Of a DNA stretch of 47,240 nt, positions 33,078 to 43,800 are shown one piece after another. The notes beneath the pieces are model-generated. The model was given only the letters and a program-made list of their open reading frames with translations. It made no database searches and was not told the DNA's origin. The DNA comes from Hypsibius dujardini (Eukaryota; Tardigrada; Eutardigrada; Parachela; Hypsibiidae): positions 1 through 47,240 of the forward strand of contig LRSR01001338.1 in assembly GCA_001579985.1 (NCBI GenBank). The letters are read 5' to 3'. The first letter of the stretch is position 1; every line of letters begins with the position of its first letter. Both the position numbers and the translations under genes were made by a program.

Positions 33078-34193
33078 CATGCCCGCCCCTTCCATTGCGA
33101 TGGGGATATTTCACTCCTCGTGATGTTGTCTGGGCCTTGAAGTCCGTTGAATCGCACAACATAATGCGCCTTAGGAAGAACCCTCGCACCCAAACGGACC
33201 TGCCTGGACCGTTTCAGCAATTTCGAGTTTTTCAGTTTGTGCGCCATTGCCTTCTTCATGACCTAGAGTAAAGCAAATATGGATCAGTCGGAAAATGCGG
33301 CAAGCCATCAGTCCACAAAGTGTCAAACAATGAGTATGAGGAGAAGTCTGTAATTCGGCTCACCCTCCACTTGGTCGATAAATCGGCTCACTCATGGGTT
33401 TCTCTTGGATGCAGATGCTTGATTGTTTGATTTTCTGTATTATATCTTAATATACTATAGCACTTTTTAAAATCAAACAATCAAGTACCTGCAATCAAAT
33501 AGAAACCCATGAGTGAGCCGATTTATCGACCAAGTTGAGGGTGAGCTGATTTATCGACCAAGTTGAGGGTGAGCCGATTTATCGACCAAGTTGAGGGTGA
33601 GCCGATTTATCGACCAAGTTGAGGGTGAGCCGATTTATCGACCAAGTTGAGGGTGAGCCGAAATACACACTTCAACTCATACTGATCCTTGTCACGTTCC
33701 AAGGTGCCAGGTGCCAGAACAGTTCCTAGAGTATTCTCACCATATAATGCTGCTGGTCCTTGAAACGGTTATACTGCGATATCTTTGACGACAGAATGAC
33801 CATGAACTGGTAATTCTCTCGTGATATGTTGACTTCGTTCCACCGGTTACGAATCTTCCATTTGCTAAAACAAACACATCGAGGTTAGGTTTCCATTCAA
33901 TTGCATTCGTGTTGTTATGGCCAATTGTACGTTACTTGCGCACCTTTTAATCATTCCAAAGCTAGCGGGAGGCCCGTCATCGACTAACGAAAAACATTCA
34001 CTCATGCGAAAAATTCTGCCCAGCACTTGAGCCAGTTTTCGGCACATTACAATGTGTAGTGCTTTACCTATTACGGTTCCCTTATTGTGTTTTATTTTCT
34101 CCAAGCGAGCGTAGTGCGCTTGCAGGTATCTCTTGTGGTTTTGCATTGTGTCTCCGACTTGAGTGTAATGTCTATAGCGCGCCGCCTCGTTAA
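33077..34193 (-). CDS. Small basic protein, weakly CFAP97/Hemingway-like
   Basis: Exons 34068-34193, 33944-33983, 33741-33864 and 33077-33262 join in phase. From the ATG at 34146 the product is 142 aa; an acceptor at 34194 shows that the exon may extend and the start may lie upstream. The order of features (HKRYLQAHYARLEKIK; VDDGPPASFGMIK; KWKIRNRWNEVNISRENYQF; MVILSSKISQYNRF) resembles CFAP97-domain proteins, which show a VDxxPP motif, a basic coil, E-xx-NR/ENxxL and a final I-x-R. Those proteins act in sperm flagella and cilia. The match is by pattern only. The C-terminal 60 residues are very basic. The 478-bp last intron holds a hairpin element. Confidence 0.5.
33351..33667. mobile_element. 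Hairpin element with one arm amplified
   Basis: The ends are mirror images: ATTCGGCTCACCCTC at 33352 and GAGGGTGAGCCGAAAT ending at about 33665. Arms of about 90 bp (including GGTCGATAAATCGGCTCACT, CATGGGTTTCT and CTTGATTGTTTGATTTT) flank a 35-bp AT-rich loop. The right outer arm is repeated five times as a 28-bp tandem. It sits in the last intron of the CFAP97-like gene and has no coding capacity. Confidence 0.85.
33513..33660. repeat. 28-bp tandem array, 5.3 copies
   Basis: Units of GTGAGCCGATTTATCGACCA plus AGTTGAGG start at 33513, 33541, 33569, 33597 and 33625, with a partial copy at 33653. The copies are nearly identical and correspond to the outer part of the hairpin element's arm. Confidence 0.95.
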
Positions 34194-35567
34194 CTGTAAT
34201 CAGAAGAGATCGTGCATTTAATGCGCACGAGCGTCCTGTGCACACGAAACGCCAAATGGATGACACACCCGTGCGAGTTTTAGCGATGAATTTCTTGTTT
34301 TACTTGCTCTAGTTCACCAAAAAATTAAACTGAAATTTGAGTTGCTAAAAATTTAACTGGCAAAGACTAAACCAACTGAAATTAACCCTCTGAGTGCCGG
34401 TCAGCTTACACTGGCTTAATTCTTCCTTCAAACTCCATTTGCTCATCGAGCATTTGCACTTTTTTGATACGGTTTTTTTGTTTTGATCCTCTAACAGAAC
34501 CGTAAAATATAAAGTAAAAACAACTTTTGAAAAAAACTTTCGGAAGTGGTGAGAACTCATTAAGCCAAACTTGGCTTAAACTTAAATGGCATGTACACTA
34601 ACTTGCGGTGCGTGCTGAAAAAAAAATTCCGGGCTTCGAAATTAAAAAGGGTCCTAGCCAACGACCATACCAATGAAATCCAGTTGAAAATGAAATAAAC
34701 AAGCAATCGAGAGCGGAATGAAAAAATTGAACTCACTAGGAAGATGTTTTGATTCCCTATTGGCAAAATGTCAGCTGTTGTCAGGTTGTTGTGTGGAGGC
34801 GCAACAGCGCCGTCTGGCGGTACGGCACTAACCGAGCAGGGAAAGTGCCAAATGAACCCTAGTCATGTTAACCATACAAGTTAGGTACTTTCCCTATTTA
34901 AGCCAACTTTGGCTGACCCAGCACTACCCGTATACCTAAAACACCCGGCAACCAGAGGGTTAACTGATTTTGACTAAAATCAGAATAAAGTTTTGGTTAC
35001 TAAATTGAACTCAACTAAACTGAAATCATTAGTATCTAATTAGTTAACTAATTTTAGTTTTCACCGGTCCTAACAAAGAAGAACTAGACGAACTGACTAT
35101 TGGCAAACGTGCTGAGAGTTTGACCTATAATTTCGATATGGGGTGTCGCGACTAGCTATATCATTGAATAGCTATTATCATTATCATTAATGGTCCATTA
35201 GATCTTAATTGTCATCTTCCATTAGCTATTTCTATTATTAGTCCATTAACCCTCAGTTACCTTGTCTCTCTTGTCTCTTGTCTCTTATGGTATATAATCT
35301 GTGTGTGTAGTATAGACAATCAGTACAACCAGTAATAACATTCTTTCCGTATGTGCTCGCTACAGGGGTGAGACCAAGAAACTTTCAAATCGAATCGAAT
35401 CGAACCAACTACAAATGAAGCTAAATTCACCATACCGGAGGGTACGACGGTTGCAGGTTTGACCGGCAGCAAAAATCGCGAGTCAGACGAAACAGCGCCC
35501 TGTAACGATGGAAATTGATGACCGATCAACTCATTGCCGCTTGATTGCACTGCATGGCTCCATACTC
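34194..35567. other. Intergenic region with piggyBac-type MITE
   Basis: AT-rich sequence. On both sides of the TTAA element is degenerate ACTGAAATT/ACTAAA-rich DNA that may be an older element into which it inserted. A 16-bp palindrome (AATTAGTTAACTAATT) lies near 35037-35052. Possible downstream exons of the 35.6-kb gene lie at 35420-35499 and below. Confidence 0.4.
34386..34959. mobile_element. piggyBac-type non-autonomous element (574 bp)
   Basis: TTAA at 34382-34385 and again at 34960-34963 flanks a segment whose ends are inverted: CCCTCTGAGTGCCGG on the left, the complement of CCCTCTGGTTGCCGG on the right (13 of 15 match). TTAA target duplication with a CCC-starting terminus is the hallmark of piggyBac elements. 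The interior has CTTGGCTTAA-like inverted words and no transposase. Confidence 0.85.
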
Positions 35568-36575
35568 TCAACTCACTTGTGGTAAACGCATTTCCGGGCT
35601 TTTCCATTTACATTTCAGCTGCGATGGTGTGAGTTTTGGCTTAGTTACCGTCAACTTCGAAGCCGGAACCTTAATTTCCGCATCCTCAGCGGTGGGAAAA
35701 TCCACCAGAACTTTCTGCGCGGCCGTCAACACCACCCTTATCACCGGCACCGCTGTCCCATCGGACGAAAAGACCCCGGTCGGTAGGAGCATCACTTCCG
35801 TCCCAAACGGTGAGGACCTCGCATCGCTTGGGCGAAACTGTGGCTCGTGACCTCCCGGAATGGGTGGTTCAACCGTCCGTGATGCTCCGATCGGCGCAGA
35901 ATTTTCCGCCGTAACTTCCTCGGCCGTGGTAAGGATGACCAGGACCTTGTTGAATGGAGTAAAGATGACTTTGAACGGTTTCAGCTCTGAACCGTCAGCT
36001 GCAAATATGCCAACGGGGTCGAGGGTAATTTCCATGCCTTCAACTGTGGCCTTGGTGGCAGATGAGTACAGCAGAGCTCGCTGTGTTGCAGGCACGACCG
36101 TCACAGCGGACTTTGAAGATGTGAGCCCGGGTACCATGGGTCTGGGAGTGGATGCTTTTGATGCAACCGGGATCGGTTGTTTAGCCGTCTGAAGAACGGA
36201 TTTGCCTACTTTGCTGTTGACAGGCTCGGGCTTCTTCGGAATCGCTGCAGGCTTACTTGGCTGAGGTTTCGAGGCAAAAGCTGCAGCGGAGGATTTCTTA
36301 GCCGTCTTTTCAGGGCTGGACACGGAAGTTTTTGATGGTGTTACTGGATCGATTGAATGCGCAAAGACAGTAATCACAATATCTTTATCAAGGGCGGAGA
36401 TTTCGTTTGGTCGTTCAGGCGCTGGAGGTGTCTCGTCCGATGCTTCCACTGGCGCATCAGAAGGAATCAACTCCAACGCAGGCGATTCAGACAGTGCATG
36501 CGTAGACGCTTCGACAGGCTTTAAATCGGGGAGACTGCTTGAGTCCGGTGGTGTTGGGACCTCGTTGTCCGCCAT
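35568..36575 (-). CDS. Pro/Ser/Ala-rich protein with duplicated 45-residue module
   Basis: One long exon from ATG 36575 encodes 335 aa. The first about 170 residues are low-complexity (Pro, Ala, Ser, Lys). Then come two related modules: ITLDPVGIFAADGSELKPFK and following, and VMLLPTGVFSSDGTAVPVIR and following. Both share [IV]xL-x-P-x-G-[IV]-F-x-x-DG-x(6)-V-[IV]-[FL]-T, KVLV and a final TAE. I know no family with this pattern. The final codons CAA GTG AGT TGA coincide with a strong donor (CAA|GTGAGT), so the true protein may splice on to 35420-35499 (GAVSSDSRFLLPVKPA) and beyond. The stop at 35568 would then be intronic. Confidence 0.65.
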   Translation of the reverse strand: MADNEVPTPPDSSSLPDLKPVEASTHALSESPALELIPSDAPVEASDETPPAPERPNEISALDKDIVITVFAHSIDPVTPSKTSVSSPEKTAKKSSAAAFASKPQPSKPAAIPKKPEPVNSKVGKSVLQTAKQPIPVASKASTPRPMVPGLTSSKSAVTVVPATQRALLYSSATKATVEGMEITLDPVGIFAADGSELKPFKVIFTPFNKVLVILTTAEEVTAENSAPIGASRTVEPPIPGGHEPQFRPSDARSSPFGTEVMLLPTGVFSSDGTAVPVIRVVLTAAQKVLVDFPTAEDAEIKVPASKLTVTKPKLTPSQLKCKWKSPEMRLPQVS

Positions 36576-38617
36576 TCAGGCGTTAGTTGGTTCTTTTTTC
36601 TCGCTTTTCTTGCAATCACGTTTTTCTGCTTAAGAATTCGGGAAGAAGGTAACAAGCCGCGTGGCCAAGGTACGTCGCAATGGTTGGTGGAGGAATTTAC
36701 TTCAAAATAGAAACTTGAACGACAAACACGATAAGATTTGAGAACGGATTGTCCCATGACCTTTTAGTATAGTTTCAAGGACACTTGCAACAATGCGGAA
36801 CTACGCAATTTTACCTTGGCAATTACACTTTCAGGTAGTTACAGTCGTTGAAAAAACCCTGTTTTTAACGAGGAGGGTCTAAGTGGTTTCGATTATCCGA
36901 TCCGTTTAGCCCGTTATGTTTGATCTCGGCTTTTTTCAGCGTCTCCGTCATGCTCGCCTTCTTCTTCTACGATATCGCCTTATGTAGAATCGAGTAAAAG
37001 TGACTGCCCTGCTTCGATATCTCATGGTTAATTGTGTGGCGCGCGCCATTCATTACCACACAAAAAGAGGGAACAAAAACCGAGCCAGTTATTTGCCGTT
37101 TTATTGCGCGAGTAATCGAGGTAAAAATACCCCGGAAAACCCCCTTCAGGGCACTAGGACGGAAGAACAGAAGACGGATAAGGGTCGGGCGGGCGGGAAA
37201 CTCACAACTCGAACGAAGTGAACATTCAGAATGAAAATTTGTCCACTGAGACCTGCCTGATGACTGAAGACTCGGCCGACGCAGGCTGCAATGACCATCA
37301 GAAGAGAGATTATACAAAGGGAGACCATGCTCCAATTGAGCGCCGCAGAAAGTCGTTAGTCCCACCGTCCGCCGCCCACTCGCCCAAAAGCTCGCTGCGC
37401 AATTAACTCCAACTACTACCATAGTTTACACTTATGCTTCGGATTGGCGTCGGAGACGAGCAAAACGTTCGTTCGTGAAGAAACACGTGCAGGGTTAATA
37501 GACGACTTCCTGGTTGGCTCGCTCGAGACCCCGTTGCTGTCTGGGTTCACGCCCTGCTGCTGACGCCGAAAAACCACACACTCAAAGACGAGATTACTGC
37601 GGAAGATTTTGTCCTGGTATTTTTCCCAGTTTAGAATGGCAAACTGGACAACTGGCAACTGGTTTGGACGGTGTGTGTGTGTAGTGTTCCCATGCAGTTT
37701 CCGCTGTAAGGCATTGTGTGATGGGAATGTCGTTCCTTTTTGCATCCGAAGAATACAAAATATGCGTGTTAAACGCTCCGGTGGTTTGTTCTTAAAAAAA
37801 CGGACGCGACTCAAAGTTGCATGACCTTTCTTTGGGCGACTAAAGATTGTGCAAGCTATTCGGTTATTTGTTTTAGTTTGTCGTTAAGGCAACCAACTTT
37901 TATCCGGAATAAGTGGGTGCGACGGAACACATCGAGCCCATTCTGACGATCGAAGAACTGAGCTAAGGGGCCATGACAACTACCAATGTTTTTTCAAGTG
38001 TGAAATTGTCCATTTTATTACGCAATTCTCGATTTGCGTGGAAAAGGGCTGAATAAATGGAGGATAGTTGAAACTTGATAAATATAAGTCACTTTATGTG
38101 CCAGGTAGAGTATTAGATTGGGTCTCTTCCACGGAGTCTTCCAACAACGCGGTCCTTCATAATCCATTAAAAAGACACAGCAATGAACTCAAATACATTT
38201 GACTGATGCGTACCATTCTTGCCACTGAATAATTTCGGGTCTAAATGACTAGCCCGCAAGCTTCCTGTAAATCAGTAATTTATGTTACAGATTTTTCTCC
38301 AAATTCTTACAAGATTTGGATTGTACATTATTTCAGCTTTGTTACAGCTCCCCTCGGGTTCTAGCTGCTGATTCATTAAGACGTCCTTGATAATATTTAA
38401 TTTTAGACGAACACGGGAAATATACAGTTGTCTCCACATTGTTCTCCGGTTGCACAAAAATCAGGTGCGCGCATGCGCCGCCCGTTGTGGCAGGCCGATT
38501 GGGTCAATAAAAGAAACACTGGCTAGACAGGCTAAATTTATGTCTCCCATGGCAAATCAAATCGTGCAAAAGATAACGATCACAATTTATTTGGAACAAA
38601 TCCCTGTCAAGTCGCAC
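36576..38617. other. Two-kilobase region without a supported gene
   Basis: Several open frames exist on both strands, for example 37218-37406 on plus and 37416-37814 on minus. None has a good start, recognised motif or paired splice sites. The promoter of the 36-kb gene should be at the left end. Confidence 0.4.
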
Positions 38618-38898
38618 GTACAGTAATCCCCCGATCTTAAGGGACACTTTTTGCCCTACCAGTTAATTTGATCCACCCCGGATCTTATCTCTTCATCACC
38701 ATTTACTATTGTTTACCTACAATCAATCAATCAACTGATTCAATGCGTCAAGAAATTCCGATTAATCAATCAATCGATTGCTGCCAAGTTGCTCTTAAAT
38801 TTCAACCAATCACGTCACAGGGAATCCGGTTGAACGTTCAACCGATGACTGGAGGGGGTGGAGCTTAACTGTCCCTTGAGATCGGGGGAATACGGTAC
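38618..38898. mobile_element. TACTGTAC-type MITE, copy C (281 bp)
   Basis: The left end GTACAGTAATCCCCCGATCT and the complement of the right end, GTACCGTATTCCCCCGATCT, continue into (T/C)AAGGGACA. The block GGGGTGGAGCTTAAC beside the right end matches copies A and B. Internal ATCAATCAATCA repeats make the middle AT-rich. Confidence 0.85.
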
Positions 38899-39712
38899 AG
38901 TAATGTTATGTGAACCTGTGGGACTTCTCTCAAATTCAACGAACAGCTGTTTCTATCGCTGTCTGAAAGTTCACTGCCCTCTGGACAGGGCCTTTTATCT
39001 TGCTTTTAAATTATACCAATGCTCCTCAGTGACGGACTGCGTTTTGGATACCGATCTCTTTTGTTTTTATTTCATCCGGTGTTCCAATTTGTGTTCTTTC
39101 TTCTTTACTATTTGTGATTCACTCAATATTTTTTGATGTCTTGGATTACTTTTAGCGTCGGACGTTTTTGATTGGTTGGTGGGTGTGGTTTGCTTGACCG
39201 GAAGTGTGCATTTGGGGGCGGAGTTTGGTTTATTTTTTATGCAGTAAAAAGCACGTGACCACGTGCCAATTGGGGGGACGACTGTAATTCTGTCTGCGGC
39301 CGTGCAATAAAAAATTCAAAGATACCTCACTTCCAAATTTAGAATTTTGTTGGAACAGATCTCACGGAACGTCATTAAACATGTGATGTTTGTGGTGTCG
39401 CCTGGAGACTCCTTTCAGCACGGTAAAGCTTCCAGCTTGTAAAACAACACAGAGGATTAATGACGAAATGAGTTTTCCCGTTAAAGCAATATCTTTCGCT
39501 GCACCAGAATTGTTCCTCGTCTTCGCAGCTCTAAGGGGGAAAAACTAGTACATTGTGTCCTTGCAAAGTAATTGACGCCTTATACGATCAGCCTTTATTA
39601 CAGAGACGATCACTGTTTTCCCACACCTCATATAATAAATTGTTTTTGGTCAGTTGGTATTCTGGCTCTAATTGTTTCTGCTAAGTGGAAATATGCTGCG
39701 TCCGAGGCAAGA
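38899..39712. other. Region without a supported gene
   Basis: No clear exon. The stretch 39160-39300 has GATTGG, GGGGGCGGAG and CACGTGACCACGTG words that recall the MITE interiors and may be a decayed relative. CACGTGACCACGTG at 39252-39265 is a palindrome-like double E-box. Confidence 0.35.
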
Positions 39713-40419
39713 ATGTTGACGGACCTTACGCGTTCGACCGGGCTGGGCACTGGGTCCAGCAGCTGTGGACCCCGCGCACCCGTTACTTCAAAGTGGACTC
39801 CGCAGACCAGGACTTTGCCTGGCACGGCTACAGGAGCCTGTTTTCAAATCTATAAACCCACTGTGGACTTCGCTTCTGCAGGTCGTTTGAAGGCTACCGA
39901 ACCTTGGGGGTCTTGTGTTGCTGCGGACAAGAAAGAGACAGTGCGGTCACTTGAGGCGCAACTGCAGAAGATGATCGACGAAGAATTGGCTAATGCTGTG
40001 CCTGCTTCTATAACGGACCCTGACGAGGCGGTCAGCCGACACATGGAGGCAAGTACGTGCAACAGAGGCGTGGATAATTAAATATTTATTTATATTATAT
40101 ATTTAAATATATAATTAATGATTACTGACGGGAGATCACATTCCATTTGGGCTTTCTTGCCTTGATCGCACTGGTTAATGAAAAAATGTTCACGAGTCTC
40201 TCACTATTATATCTTATTTAAGTTGCATTGAAAAGCTATGCTGGAAAAAAGGAAAAGAAATATTTGGATTACCAAGACTTCTTTTTTATTGTCCGTGACG
40301 CCATTAAAATCATTTCAATCCTTATCCGACCATTATCAATGAAACTGTCAAGTGCAAGCGTTGTTTTCAACGATAATCGAACAGCATTGGCTCAATACCT
40401 CGTTGAAGATCTTATATGA
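39713..40419 (+). CDS. Unrecognised 178-aa protein
   Basis: Exons 39713-40052 and 40223-40419 join across a 170-bp GT-AG intron (phase 1) and end in TGA. The start is the ATG at 39713, though the frame is open upstream. The N-terminus is Thr/Ser/Gly-rich; the middle is a charged helix (KKETVRSLEAQLQKMIDEEL); the C-terminus (KEKKYLDYQDFFFIVRDAIK) looks folded. No domain is recognised. Between about 39715 and 39857 a second frame is open as well and looks at least as protein-like, so the first exon's frame is uncertain. Confidence 0.5.
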
Positions 40420-40499
40420 CTGGATCTATAATTTCCTGGCAAACTGAAAAAAACAACGCTTCAAATTCCTTTTTTTCTTAACTAACACGACGACTAACT

Positions 40500-40735
40500 A
40501 AAGTAACACGGCGACTCAATACAGTGACTAACCTTGCTTAACTAACACGGCGACTAGATAGAGTGACTAACCTTGATTAACTAACACGACGACTCAATAC
40601 AGTGACTAGCCTTGATTAACTAACACGGCGACTCAATACAGTGACTAGCCTTGCTTAACTATGATCGACGACTAGATAGAGTGACTAGCCTTACTTAATT
40701 AACACGACGACTAAATACAGTGATTAACTTTGAAG
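40500..40735. repeat. 39-bp tandem repeat, about six copies
   Basis: Diverged units built on CTTGATTAACTAACACGACG and ACTCAATACAGTGACTAGC. The array lies between the 178-aa gene and the coiled-coil gene, ending just before a donor-like GTAAGG at 40745, so it could be in a 5' UTR exon. Confidence 0.9.
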
Positions 40736-40825
40736 GTTTTTACGGTAAGGATGCGGTGATCCCCTACGATCTGGGGAAGAGAGAGATAATTGTTAACGTA
40801 GTGAATGCTTATCCTTCGAATTTAG

Positions 40826-43800
40826 GCGTCTCTAAAATTGTGGAATAAGCTAACTGAAATAAGGAACAACTTCAAAGCGGAGTTGAAGAAGAAGCAGGAG
40901 GAGCGAGTGACGTTTGAGAATGATCTTCGTGCGGCGACAGCTCAAGCCACCGCGGAATTGGCTCAAGTTGAGCGCGAACTGGATCACACAAACCAGGAGA
41001 TCTCTTCCATGGAAAGTCAGATTGCTGAAGCAGAGAATCATAAAAAGAAGGCAAATAACGACTCAATGTATAGCAACTTCTGTTAAGAACGAATAATTTT
41101 TGCTTTGCAGTAAAATCATTTAATCGTTTTTGTTTAGATTGAAGAAGAAACTAGAACAATGGAAGAGGAGCTGAAAAGTTTCGCCGCGGAAGATGAATCG
41201 TTGCAAAAAGAGTTAAAAGAAATCAATAAAGCCATCCAAGGGGTGGAGGCTTCCATTAATCAGGCTGAGGCTGAGTACAATCGTCACAAATCTGACGCTG
41301 AAAGGGAGCTCAGTTTGGCGGAGAACTTCTGCAGCAAAGAAATCGAAGCGAAAGACCAGCAAGTGCGTTCATGACCTCCTCTTGTTTGTCACAGTGCGAG
41401 ATAGTCCTGTTTAAATATATTTAAATTTATATTTAAAATGCCGAAAATCGGCCTTTTTATTTTAAATAAAATACATTTATATTTTAAATTAAATGTATTT
41501 GTATTTTATTTAAAAGAGATAACTGGCATATATTTTATTTATATTTTATTTAAAACACCATTTTTTTCTTTCAGTTATATTTAATTTTTTTGGTTTGGTC
41601 GTTCTGGTAGATTGTGTGGTGTGAATTTGGAGCGCAAAGTGCTGATCCAACGCAATCTGCGTTTCATTCCAGACGCTAATCTTGGAATAGTCGAAGACGA
41701 ATAGTTCTAATTTACCGCTTCTGATGAATAAAAAAGTCATGAGCCAAGACGCAGAGTGTAAACTATTGGTGTCATAAAATATTTAAATTCGGCGTTTTAT
41801 TTAAATAAAAATTGTACTTTTATTTAAATAATATTTTTATTTAAAAGAAGCTATTTTGTTTTAAAAATATATTTAAAGTGTATTTTATTTAATCTCAGCG
41901 ATGAATTAAAATATATTTTTTATTTTATTTAATCTCAGCGTTGAATTAAAATTTATTTTATATTTTATTTAAATGAAAAACTCTTATTTAGAACAAGACT
42001 AGTGCGAGAAGCTTCAACAGTTTGTGTTAGATTGCAGCCAGTACGGCCGAGTTGGAGCAACTCGAACACGACCTCAGCGAATTCGGACGGAACAATCCTC
42101 AGGAGGTGGAAATTATGCATTTGAGAGAGGATGTGCAGCGTACGAAAATGGAGAACGACATGATCCGTGCTGAAATCAATCAGATCCAGCAAAGCAACAC
42201 CGAACTGCGCCGAAATGGGGAAAGTATCATGGCAGCTAGTGAAGACAAACTACGAAAGGAGCAGATGGCAAATGAAGCGGAGGATGAAAAGACGGCACAG
42301 GACATGCGCTGCTTGGTATGTGGTACGTTGTGACGAACCATCTGACAAAGCAATTAATTAATTAAATTAAAATTAAAAACAATTTAATGCAGATCTATTA
42401 ATTTATTAATTAATTGTTAATTAATAATTAATTATTTAATCAAAAAGGTTTTTGTTGTGAATGAAGGAGAAGAAGTTACGGTCAGTCGACGAGCACGTTC
42501 GTCACCTGGAGCAACAACGCAGTCAGCTGGAAAAGCAGACCATCGATAGGGAGAAGGAGATAGACCGCATGCAGTCCGACATCCAGTCGACGAAGCAGCA
42601 TCTGCGCGAAAAGGAAACTGCCATGAAAGAGATGTGTGAGCTGATTGACAAACAGGAAGCGCTAGAACGCGAAATGGATGAGAAGTACGACGAGGATGTC
42701 CGGCAGCTGGAACGGCGAACTGATGACAAAATTCGCGACATAAAGAATCAAATGATGATTTGCGCGCAAAAGAAGCAAGGTTTGCTAAGCTTAACATGAC
42801 CTTTCTATATGACATATTTACAGCTTCTAGATTGTGCTTAACATGACCTTTCTATATGACATATTCACAGCTTCTAGATTGTGCTTAACATGATATTTCT
42901 ATATGACATATTCACAGCTTCTAGATTGTGCTTAACATGACCTTTCTATATGACATATTTACAGCTTCTAGATTGTGCTTTAATATGACCTTTCTATATG
43001 ACATATTCCCAGCTTCTAGATTGTGCTTAACATGATCTTTCTATATGACATATTCACAGCTTCTAGATTGTGCTTAACATGACCTTTCTATATGACATAT
43101 TTACAGCTTCTAGATTGTGCTTGACATGACCTTTCTATATGACATATTCACAGCTTCTAGATTGTGCTTTAACATGACCTTTCTATATGACATATTCACA
43201 GCTTCTAGATTGTTTAACATGACCTTTCTATATGACATATTCACAGCTTCTAAGTTGTGCTTAACATGATTTAAAGCTTCTAGGTTGTGCTTTGCAATTT
43301 GTTTTTTTGTGTGGTAGATAATATGGCAAAGATACGAGGAATCTGCCAGGAGATCAAGGACTCCAAAGAAAAGCTCAGACAAGGTATTACTAGATCTCTA
43401 CTCGAATCAGTTTGAAGACGTGAGGGAGAATCGAAAACATGTCTCGTCGTTTTTAGCCGAAATAAATGCTCAGGACACCTTCAAAACCCTCAAGTGTCTG
43501 ACAGAGGAATACGAAACTATCAAACGGCAAAACGAACGTAGCGAGGAGTTCATCGCATTCTACGATGCCATTCGGAGCTACGAAACGAAATATGTCGAGT
43601 TGAAGGCCGCCTTGGCTAGGGCAAAAGATCAGAGAGATTTCCTTGAGGTACAGTGACTTTATTAAGACATTCAAAAGTTGCGCACATACTTATGAACAAT
43701 AAATAACGAAAAAACAACGATATATGAGGATGTAGGTAAAAGATCGAGAGAGGAAGAAAGACGCGTTGTTAGTCCAAAGCCCAACAGCAGCTCCCTTCGC

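Noticed and set aside
37218-37814. Plus-strand exon (37218-37406) and minus-strand exon (37416-37814)
   Set aside because: Both are open and not absurd in composition, but neither has an ATG, a partner exon or a recognised motif.
43384-43393. A 10-nt GT..AG intron (GTATTACTAG) in the coiled-coil gene
   Set aside because: It restores the frame exactly but is far too short for known spliceosomes. It is kept only as part of the frame-conflict observation.
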